A model generated the notes under the pieces. That model was not told where the DNA came from. It made no database searches and saw only the letters and a program-made list of their open reading frames with translations. Below, in pieces: positions 1 to 4,256 of a stretch of DNA of 5,699 bases (position 1 is the stretch's first letter; each line of letters starts with the position of its first letter). Origin of the DNA: Deltaproteobacteria bacterium (lineage in GTDB: Bacteria; Desulfobacterota; Syntrophia; Syntrophales; UBA5619); contig JAPLJY010000314.1 in assembly GCA_026388345.1 (NCBI GenBank), positions 1 through 5,699 on the forward strand. The letters run 5' to 3'. A program made the translations under genes and the position numbers.

Positions 1-228
1 CGCCCGCCGGGCCGCGATGCAGCGCCGTTCGCCGGCGATGACGTAGGCGATGCCGTTCTCCACCCGGAAGAGGATCGGGGCGACCACATTCTGCTGCTTG
101 ACGGATTCGGTGAGTTCGTCGAGGGCCGCCGGATCGAGGTACTTCCGGGGCTGGTTGGGGTCCGGCTGCAGATCGGCCAGGGGCACCTCGTAAAGCCGGC
201 CGGGCACGAATGTTTCAGTTGCTGCCAT
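1..228 (-). CDS. ParB-like (ParB/Srx N-terminal domain) protein, partial
   Basis: The reverse strand gives an open frame of 76 codons from an ATG at 228 that runs off the left edge, so only the N-terminus is visible. Residues 20-29 (LQPDPNQPRK) match the first conserved box of the ParB N-terminal domain. Residues 66-74 (GERRCIAAR) match the GERRxxAAR box that in ParB/KorB/Spo0J proteins forms the CTP-binding pocket. The start is supported by AAGGGG six bases upstream. Family members load on DNA at parS-like sites in plasmid or chromosome partition, or act as regulators in mobile elements. No ParA partner is visible, and the DNA-binding and C-terminal parts lie outside the window. A partition or plasmid-type role is therefore inference, while the family call is fairly secure. 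Confidence 0.85.
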   Translation of the reverse strand, partial: MAATETFVPGRLYEVPLADLQPDPNQPRKYLDPAALDELTESVKQQNVVAPILFRVENGIAYVIAGERRCIAARRA

Positions 229-304
229 AACGTTCCCCTTTCCGCTCAAGAGAAAAGATCAACGCCGGATGGAACCAACCAAACTACGCGCTGCATGTGG
301 TGCT

Positions 305-332
305 AAACTACATGAAATATTAAAGAAGTCAA
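305..332 (-). promoter_or_regulatory. candidate sigma-70 promoter for the ParB-like gene
   Basis: On the minus strand TTGACT (327-332) is followed after 16 bases by TAGTTT (305-310). The -35 matches TTGACA at five of six positions, but the -10 is weak (three of six). It lies about 75 bases upstream of the ParB-like start in an otherwise non-coding stretch. Position and the strong -35 make it plausible; the poor -10 keeps confidence low. Confidence 0.35.
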
Positions 333-372
333 GCGCTAAATCGGGTGGATTGCATGGGTCACTGCCCAACAC

Positions 373-400
373 GCCGCTATGCTTTGACGATGCATAGGGC
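373..400. repeat. inverted repeat / hairpin downstream of hicA
   Basis: GCC (373-375) plus CTATGC (377-382) can pair with GCATAG (392-397) plus GGC (398-400), leaving one bulged G and a nine-base loop. It lies about 70 bases beyond the hicA stop codon in transcription direction. No T run follows on either strand, so it does not look like a standard intrinsic terminator. It could be a 3' end stabiliser or simply chance. The rest of 229-467 holds nothing else I can support. Confidence 0.35.
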
Positions 401-467
401 TCATAGATCAGTGAACCAGCTGTTATCGACGTGAATCAGCGTGTGCCATGCGGGCGAGAAGCTATCA

Positions 468-653
468 TCAGGGTTTGGGGATATTGAGGTCCCTGCATAT
501 TTTTCGGCAGAGACCTTCATCAAGCTCCCGGTGTCTATGGACTGTCGAAGCCTTTTTCTCGCGGCGGTTGACGTAAACCGTGTGGTTGCCGCGTTCCCGT
601 AGGAATGCGCATCCATGCAACTGCAAGTGTTTGATTAAATCTTCCCTTGTCAT
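468..653 (-). CDS. hicA: HicA-type toxin (mRNA interferase)
   Basis: This 61-residue protein has the HicA (YcfA-like) layout. An N-terminal helix (TREDLIKHLQLHG) is followed by the RGNH motif, with the conserved catalytic histidine at residue 24, then the strand TVYVN and a C-terminal RHRELDEGLCRKICRDLNI segment matching the family's RH-EL-pGtLrkIlkdlgI pattern. HicA toxins have a small dsRBD-like fold and cleave mRNA in the cytoplasm until bound by HicB. Length is normal for the family and no disruption is seen. The ATG at 651-653 overlaps the hicB stop in an ATGA (650-653), so translation is probably coupled to hicB. The gene is last in a DUF433-hicB-hicA operon, the reverse of the E. coli hicAB order but common elsewhere. 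Toxicity is inferred from family and the intact histidine. Confidence 0.9.
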   Translation of the reverse strand: MTREDLIKHLQLHGCAFLRERGNHTVYVNRREKKASTVHRHRELDEGLCRKICRDLNIPKP

Positions 654-874
654 GCCGTCAGCACTGCAAAGGGTTCTTTAATCATTACCTTGTCATTGAT
701 TTCCTCTTCAAACAGATTTCGATTGGCCTCCATGGTCATCTCAACCGCTTCAAAGAGATTGGATCGCGCCTCTTCCAAGGTCCGCCCCTGTGTATTTGCT
801 CCAGGCAATTCTTCAACATAGGCGATATAGCCCAGGGGGACCTTTTCAAAAACCGCTGTCAATTGTAATCGCAT
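650..874 (-). CDS. hicB: HicB-type antitoxin (short form)
   Basis: This 74-residue protein carries the HicB/UPF0150 core: a first strand LTAVFEKVPLGYIAYVEELPG (residues 5-25), then ANTQGRTLEEARSNLFEAVEMTME (26-49), the partial RNase H-like fold that binds HicA. The chain ends at KEPFAVLTA with no room for the C-terminal helix-turn-helix or ribbon-helix-helix domain of longer HicB proteins. It can therefore plausibly neutralise HicA but probably cannot bind DNA by itself. The sequence GAGGA sits a few bases upstream of the ATG at 872-874. Its stop overlaps the hicA start by four bases, which fits antitoxin-first coupled synthesis. The DUF433 gene ends 32 bases upstream, so the three genes look co-transcribed. 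Confidence 0.9.
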   Translation of the reverse strand: MRLQLTAVFEKVPLGYIAYVEELPGANTQGRTLEEARSNLFEAVEMTMEANRNLFEEEINDKVMIKEPFAVLTA

Positions 875-906
875 GCTTCCTCAATTCTATTTCACTTCTT
901 CACCAC

Positions 907-1131
907 CTATCCGAAAGCAATCTGTTCATCGGCAAGATAATCGGCGGCAAACGCCTGGGCAGAATAAATATCCTCACGGGTCAGATGTGGATGATCCTTG
1001 ATAATTTCCTCGATGGTCATGCCGCCAGACAGCTTCCTGAGAATATGCTCCACTGTAATCCGCGTGTTCTTGATTACAGGCTTCCCAAACATGATCTTCG
1101 GATTCATTTTAATCTTTTCATACGTCTTCAT
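907..1131 (-). CDS. DUF433 family protein (antitoxin-like)
   Basis: Using the ATG at 1129-1131 the product has 74 residues. Residues 9-28 (MNPKIMFGKPVIKNTRITVE) match the DUF433 hallmark (dPkI.gGKPvIkgTRItV). The next part (HILRKLSGGMTIEEIIKDHPHLTREDIYSAQAFAADYL) matches the helical remainder with GM(t/s)xEEIxxDyPxLtxEDI. DUF433 proteins are small helix-turn-helix-like proteins usually found as the antitoxin gene beside a PIN-like DUF5615 toxin. No such toxin is present here; the next genes are hicB and hicA. An in-frame ATG at 1143 is possible, but a strong Shine-Dalgarno sequence lies between the two ATGs and favours 1131. The gene is first in the operon, downstream of a perfect TATAAT. It could regulate the operon or be a remnant or partner module; the role here is inference. 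Confidence 0.85.
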   Translation of the reverse strand: MKTYEKIKMNPKIMFGKPVIKNTRITVEHILRKLSGGMTIEEIIKDHPHLTREDIYSAQAFAADYLADEQIAFG

Positions 1132-1134
1132 AGA

Positions 1135-1141
1135 CCCCTCC
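1135..1141 (-). promoter_or_regulatory. ribosome binding site fixing the DUF433 gene start
   Basis: The minus strand reads GGAGGGG followed by TCT and the ATG at 1129-1131, with five bases between the GGAGG core and the start. This strong Shine-Dalgarno sequence overlaps the alternative upstream ATG (1143), which makes the downstream ATG the likelier start. Confidence 0.75.
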
Positions 1142-1185
1142 ATGATCCCTGCGCGGTGCCCTTTCCAATAAGATATTTGCGGTTC

Positions 1186-1216
1186 ATTATACGCTTTTTT
1201 ATTTCCATCGTCTTAA
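1186..1216 (-). promoter_or_regulatory. candidate sigma-70 promoter for the DUF433-hicB-hicA operon
   Basis: On the minus strand a perfect TATAAT (1186-1191) is preceded, with a somewhat long 19-base spacer, by TTAAGA (1211-1216; four of six matches to TTGACA). Transcription would start near 1179, leaving a leader of about 48 bases before the DUF433 ATG. It lies in a short AT-rich intergenic region at the expected place. The -10 is convincing; the -35 is uncertain. Confidence 0.6.
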
Positions 1217-1228
1217 AAATCATTTAGC

Positions 1229-1257
1229 TTGTAAAATTAATTCAGATAAAGCATAAT
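1229..1257 (+). promoter_or_regulatory. candidate sigma-70 promoter for the DUF4143 ATPase
   Basis: TTGTAA (1229-1234), a 17-base spacer and CATAAT (1252-1257) give a four-of-six -35 and a five-of-six -10 at ideal spacing. Transcription would begin near 1264, about 34 bases before the ATG at 1298. A small inverted repeat TTAAT/ATTAA (1270-1274, 1281-1285) follows but may be only AT-rich chance. This promoter is divergent from, and does not overlap, the toxin-antitoxin promoter. Confidence 0.5.
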
Positions 1258-1297
1258 ACCCTTGTATTTTTAATTATACGATTAAGCAAGGTGCTCA

Positions 1298-2638
1298 ATG
1301 CGTAGATTCATTGATGAAGAACTTCGGCGATGGAAGGACGGAACACGGCGCAAACCGCTGATATTGAGAGGGGCACGGCAGGTCGGCAAAACCTGGTCGC
1401 TGAAGGAGTTCGGAAAAAACCGGTTTGAATCCCTCGCCCTGGTAGATCTGGAGCGCAATCCTTCCTTGCGCAGGCTGTTCGATAGCGATCTCGGCGCGGC
1501 GCGCATCTGCGCAGATCTGGAGGTGTTGCTCAGACAGAAGATCACGCCGGGAAAAACCCTCATCTTCTTCGATGAAATCCAGGCATGTCCCCGCGCCATA
1601 ACCGCCCTGCGCTATTTTTACGAGGAAATGCCCGATCTGCATGTCGTGGCCGCCGGATCGCTCCTGGAGTTCGCGCTCAAGGACGCCTCCTTTCCCGTCG
1701 GTAGAATCCAGTTTCTGAACCTCTATCCCCTTTGCTTCGCCGAATATCTGGAGGCCATCGGCAACGCTCCCGCAACTGCAGCCGTTCTCGGCAATCCGGG
1801 CGATATAACCCCCGCCGTGCATGAACTTCTCCGCGACGAACTGAAGCGCTTTTTTTTCATCGGCGGAATGCCGGCGGCTGTCAAGGCTTACGCGGAAAGC
1901 GGCTCTTTGCGTGACGCCTTCGAGGTTCAGGGGGAGATTGTGGAATCATACCGGATGGATTTTGCCAAATATACCCCCCAGGTTGACCGTTACTGCCTCG
2001 ACTCGGTTTTTACCTCGCTGGCGCAGAGTGTCGGACAACAGATTAAATATGCGCGGCTGGGCGAAGGGTATGCCAACCCGACCCTGAAGAAGGCTTTTGA
2101 GGCGCTCTGCCTTGCGCATGTTGCGCGCAGAATTCCATCCGTCGATCCCTCCGGCCTGCCGCTGGGGGCGAGCGCTTCGGCAAAGATATTCAAGGCGCTG
2201 CTGCTGGACGTGGGGCTGATGCGTTCTCTGTCCGGCATGCCGGATGACGTGGAGTATGCCAGGGGCGATCTGCTTGCCGTCTATCGCGGCGCCATGGCGG
2301 AACAGTTCGTAGGGCAGGAAATGCTCATCTCGCAAAACGGAAGCCTGTATTACTGGGATCGGCAGGCGAAGAGCAGTTCTGCCGAGGTGGATTATCTGGC
2401 TGTTCTGAATGGCCGGATTCATCCGGTGGAGGTGAAAAGCGGCGCCGCAGGCAGCCTGAAAAGCCTGCATCTGTTCATGGCCGCATACCCGGAGTGCGGC
2501 AAGGCGCTGGTCTTTTCCGACCGACCCTATGCCGATCTGCCGGAACAGAAAATCACCTTCATGCCACTCTACTGCGCCTATACGGCGAGCGGGGGGCGCG
2601 AGATGCCGGATGATACGGCAAAGGGGGCAGTCGGATAG
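1298..2638 (+). CDS. AAA_14 / DUF4143 family ATPase
   Basis: This is a 446-residue protein of the large ATPase family with an N-terminal AAA_14 domain and a C-terminal DUF4143 domain. Walker A is GARQVGKT (residues 25-32) and Walker B is TLIFFDEIQ (87-95, with D92 and E93). A sensor-like VVAAGSLLEF follows at 116-125. The GGMPAAVKAY segment (189-198) is the typical junction to the helical/winged part. At the C-terminus E335, D365 (AEVDYL) and E378-x-K380 (HPVEVKSG) form a PD-(D/E)XK-like nuclease signature. Length is normal and nothing is broken. The start has AAGGTG (1288-1293) in front. These proteins are frequent in anaerobes and mobile regions and their physiological role is not settled. 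The gene stands alone, divergent from the DUF433-hicBA operon and followed by a terminator-like hairpin. Confidence 0.93.
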   Translation: MRRFIDEELRRWKDGTRRKPLILRGARQVGKTWSLKEFGKNRFESLALVDLERNPSLRRLFDSDLGAARICADLEVLLRQKITPGKTLIFFDEIQACPRAITALRYFYEEMPDLHVVAAGSLLEFALKDASFPVGRIQFLNLYPLCFAEYLEAIGNAPATAAVLGNPGDITPAVHELLRDELKRFFFIGGMPAAVKAYAESGSLRDAFEVQGEIVESYRMDFAKYTPQVDRYCLDSVFTSLAQSVGQQIKYARLGEGYANPTLKKAFEALCLAHVARRIPSVDPSGLPLGASASAKIFKALLLDVGLMRSLSGMPDDVEYARGDLLAVYRGAMAEQFVGQEMLISQNGSLYYWDRQAKSSSAEVDYLAVLNGRIHPVEVKSGAAGSLKSLHLFMAAYPECGKALVFSDRPYADLPEQKITFMPLYCAYTASGGREMPDDTAKGAVG

Positions 2639-2642
2639 GTTG

Positions 2643-2699
2643 CGTTACGATTTATGAACGCGACGCCGCCGGTGTTCGATGAGTCGGGACATCGTAACG
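2643..2699. repeat. 9-bp perfect inverted repeat after the ATPase gene
   Basis: CGTTACGAT (2643-2651) and ATCGTAACG (2691-2699) are perfect reverse complements separated by 39 bases. The interior has a small secondary pair GAAC/GTTC (2656-2659, 2674-2677). A mutually exclusive stem CGATG/CATCG (2677-2681, 2690-2694) is also possible. The structure starts four bases after the ATPase stop codon and ends one base before the next hairpin. No T run follows it directly. Confidence 0.6.
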
Positions 2700-2700
2700 A

Positions 2701-2755
2701 CGGATACTTTTTATCCACCTGGATACGGTGGCGCATATAAAGTATCCGGTTTTTT
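2701..2755 (+). terminator. terminator-like hairpin with T6 tail
   Basis: CGGATACTTT (2701-2710) pairs perfectly over ten bases with AAAGTATCCG (2739-2748). Inside it CCACC (2715-2719) pairs with GGTGG (2727-2731) around a seven-base loop. One G separates the stem from TTTTTT (2750-2755). This fits a factor-independent terminator for the ATPase transcript, which stops at 2638. The outer stem is AT-rich and the loop long, so efficiency is uncertain. The same DNA may instead or also serve as an activator site for the downstream sigma-54 promoter. Confidence 0.55.
2712..2725. promoter_or_regulatory. palindrome, candidate enhancer (UAS) site for the sigma-54 promoter
   Basis: TATCCACCTGGATA is a palindrome with six-base arms and a two-base centre. 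With GGATA at 2702-2706 and TATCC at 2743-2747 it makes four GGATA units in alternating orientation. Its centre is about 130 bases upstream of the start point predicted from the sigma-54 promoter, inside the usual range for enhancer-binding activators. Function is inferred from symmetry and position only. Confidence 0.35.
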
Positions 2756-2821
2756 CGGCAGAAAAAAGGGGCGATGGAATTCGATCTTCATGATTTCAGA
2801 TAGATGCAATTTTTCCACTGC

Positions 2822-2837
2822 TGGCACGCTGCTTGCT
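2822..2837 (+). promoter_or_regulatory. sigma-54 (RpoN) -24/-12 promoter of the efflux operon
   Basis: TGGCACG (2822-2828), four bases, then TTGCT (2833-2837) matches every position of the sigma-54 core consensus TGGCACG-N4-TTGCW. The invariant GG (2823-2824) and GC (2835-2836) have the required spacing. Transcription would start near 2848, about 128 bases before the channel gene ATG. The site lies in non-coding DNA on the correct strand. Sigma-54 promoters need an ATP-driven enhancer-binding activator, which is not encoded in this window. Confidence 0.85.
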
Positions 2838-2918
2838 GTCTCTGAGGCAGTAAAGAAGATCGACTTTCCCCTCCCTTGGGTGGGTGCAGATGATGCGGGC
2901 AGGGGGATTTATTACAAA

Positions 2919-2949
2919 GGCATCGGGCATGGCCCGGGATGATGATGCC
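2919..2949 (+). promoter_or_regulatory. leader hairpin in the efflux operon 5' UTR
   Basis: CGGGC (2924-2928) and GCCCG (2932-2936) form a stem with an ATG loop. An outer stem GGCAT/ATGCC (2919-2923, 2945-2949) encloses it with an eight-base bulge on the 3' side. It lies inside the leader predicted from the sigma-54 promoter and ends 26 bases before the start codon, leaving the ribosome binding site free. It could affect mRNA stability or be chance in GC-rich DNA. Confidence 0.35.
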
Positions 2950-2975
2950 GGTGTCGGAGATGGGGTAAGGGTCTC

Positions 2976-4256
2976 ATGAAAAGATTGCTTCGGTTCCTTA
3001 TCTGTTTCGGGGTCTGTTTCGGTTTAATCCTGCCAGCGGCGGCCGGCGCGGAAGAGCTGATCCGCAAGGGCGAGACGCTGGATCTTCAGCGCTGCATCGC
3101 CATCGCGCTTTCGGGGCATCCCGGCATCCAGGCGGCCATAGGCACCCTCAGGGCCGGCGACAGCCGAATCGGCCAGGCCCGCTCCGGATATTATCCCCAG
3201 TTGAACGGATCGGCCGGTTACACCCGAACGGATCCGACGACATCCGCAGCGCAGGTTTACGACAGCTACTCCTCCAGCGTCTCCCTGAGCCAGAATCTCT
3301 ACGATTTCGGCAAGACCTCCACCCAGGTGAAGATTCAGGAGTTCAACCGGGACTCCTTCCGTTCGGATCTCGATAACGTCCGCACCTTGGTGAGCTTCGG
3401 GGTCAAGCAGGCCTACTTCGGACTTCTCCAGGCCGGGCGCAACCGGGATGTCTCCCGGGAGGTGGTGGGACAGTTCCAGCAGCACCTGGAACAGGCCAGT
3501 GCTTTTTTCGAGGTCGGCACAAAGCCGAAGTTTGACGTGACCAAGGCCGAGGTCGATCTCTCCAACGCGAAACTGACCCTCATCAAAGCCGAAAATGCCT
3601 TCCGGTTGGCCCGCGTCGCGCTGAACAACGCCATGGGGCTGCCGGAGGCCCCGGATTACGAGGTCGCGGATCAGCTCTCCTCGCAGCGGGTGGAGATCGA
3701 TCTGGACGAAACGATCCGGAAGGCATACGACCGCCGACCGGACCTGAAGGCGATCGCCGTAAAGAAGCAATCCCTCGAGCAGAGCATCGAGCTCGCCCGG
3801 AAGGGATATTATCCATCCGTTACGGGCAATGCCGGCTACGGCTGGGGCGGGGGAAGTTTCCCGCTAGATCAGGGCTGGAATTTCGGCGCCCAGTTGAACG
3901 TCCCCCTGTTCAACGGATTCTCGACAAAATACCAGGTGACGGAGGCGCAGGCCAATCTGGACGTCCTTGCGGCCAATGAGGCCTTGCTCCGGCAGACCAT
4001 CTATCAGGATGTCAAACAGGCGTGGCTGAACCTGCAGGAGGCGGCGGACCGGGGCGTGGCTGCGGAGCTGATTGTCCGTCAGGCTGCGGAGAACCTGGAG
4101 CTGGCCAATGGCCGCTACGCCTCGGGGGTAGGCAGCCCCATCGAGGTGACCGATGCCCTCGTGGCGGCAAGCAATGCGAAAACAGCTCAAATATCGGCCC
4201 TTTACGACTATAAACTGGCGCAGTCCAGCCTGGAGAAGGCGGCGGGAGAACCATGA
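2976..4256 (+). CDS. TolC family outer-membrane efflux channel
   Basis: This 426-residue protein has a Sec signal peptide: basic MKRLLR, a hydrophobic core to about residue 20, and AAAGA before a likely cut between A25 and E26. It shows the two tandem outer-membrane efflux (OEP) repeats of the TolC family, roughly residues 35-225 and 245-424. The internal duplication is visible as RSGYYPQLNGSAGY (69-82) against RKGYYPSVTGNAGY (275-288), and as GTKPKFDVTKAEVDLSNAK against GVGSPIEVTDALVAASNAK. Trimers form a beta barrel in the outer membrane and an alpha-helical tunnel through the periplasm. Length is slightly shorter than E. coli TolC but normal for the family. TAAGGG lies five bases before the ATG. 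It is first in a channel-adaptor-ATPase operon behind a sigma-54 promoter, and its stop overlaps the next start. Confidence 0.95.
   Translation: MKRLLRFLICFGVCFGLILPAAAGAEELIRKGETLDLQRCIAIALSGHPGIQAAIGTLRAGDSRIGQARSGYYPQLNGSAGYTRTDPTTSAAQVYDSYSSSVSLSQNLYDFGKTSTQVKIQEFNRDSFRSDLDNVRTLVSFGVKQAYFGLLQAGRNRDVSREVVGQFQQHLEQASAFFEVGTKPKFDVTKAEVDLSNAKLTLIKAENAFRLARVALNNAMGLPEAPDYEVADQLSSQRVEIDLDETIRKAYDRRPDLKAIAVKKQSLEQSIELARKGYYPSVTGNAGYGWGGGSFPLDQGWNFGAQLNVPLFNGFSTKYQVTEAQANLDVLAANEALLRQTIYQDVKQAWLNLQEAADRGVAAELIVRQAAENLELANGRYASGVGSPIEVTDALVAASNAKTAQISALYDYKLAQSSLEKAAGEP

Larger units (their letters stand above)
2639..2975 (+). other. 337-base signal-rich intergenic region
   Basis: No convincing gene lies here. 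An 87-codon open frame (2679-2942) resembles no family I know, begins inside an inverted repeat and runs through the second hairpin and the sigma-54 promoter, so I treat it as fortuitous. The region holds two adjacent inverted-repeat structures (2643-2699, 2701-2748), a T6 run (2750-2755), a sigma-54 promoter (2822-2837), a leader hairpin (2919-2949) and the ribosome binding site TAAGGG (2966-2971) of the efflux channel gene. TTTTTT (2750-2755) can also pair with AAAAAA (2762-2767) as a weak second hairpin. Confidence 0.7.

Noticed and set aside
401..616. 71-codon minus-strand open frame overlapping hicA
   Set aside because: It overlaps hicA in another frame; HicA is clearly recognisable while this product is not.
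1132..1143. Alternative upstream ATG for the DUF433 gene
   Set aside because: The strong GGAGGGG sequence overlaps this ATG and is placed to serve the ATG at 1131; the four extra residues add no family-conserved sequence.
790..1227. 145-codon plus-strand open frame antisense to hicB and the DUF433 gene
   Set aside because: The opposite strand encodes two well-recognised families. This frame also runs through the divergent promoter region and has no recognisable domain.
1946..2470. 174-codon open frame antisense to the ATPase
   Set aside because: It lies within the DUF4143 coding sequence and shows no family features.
2643..2699. Integron attC site
   Set aside because: GTTACGA does not fit the GTTRRRY core and no matching RYYYAAC partner is present.
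2679..2942. 87-codon open frame between the ATPase and the efflux channel gene
   Set aside because: It begins inside one inverted repeat, spans the terminator-like hairpin and the sigma-54 promoter, lacks a clear ribosome binding site and resembles no family I recognise.
3024..3770. 248-codon open frame antisense to the TolC-family gene
   Set aside because: A shadow of GC-rich coding DNA. The plus strand has a complete TolC-family protein with signal peptide and internal repeats.
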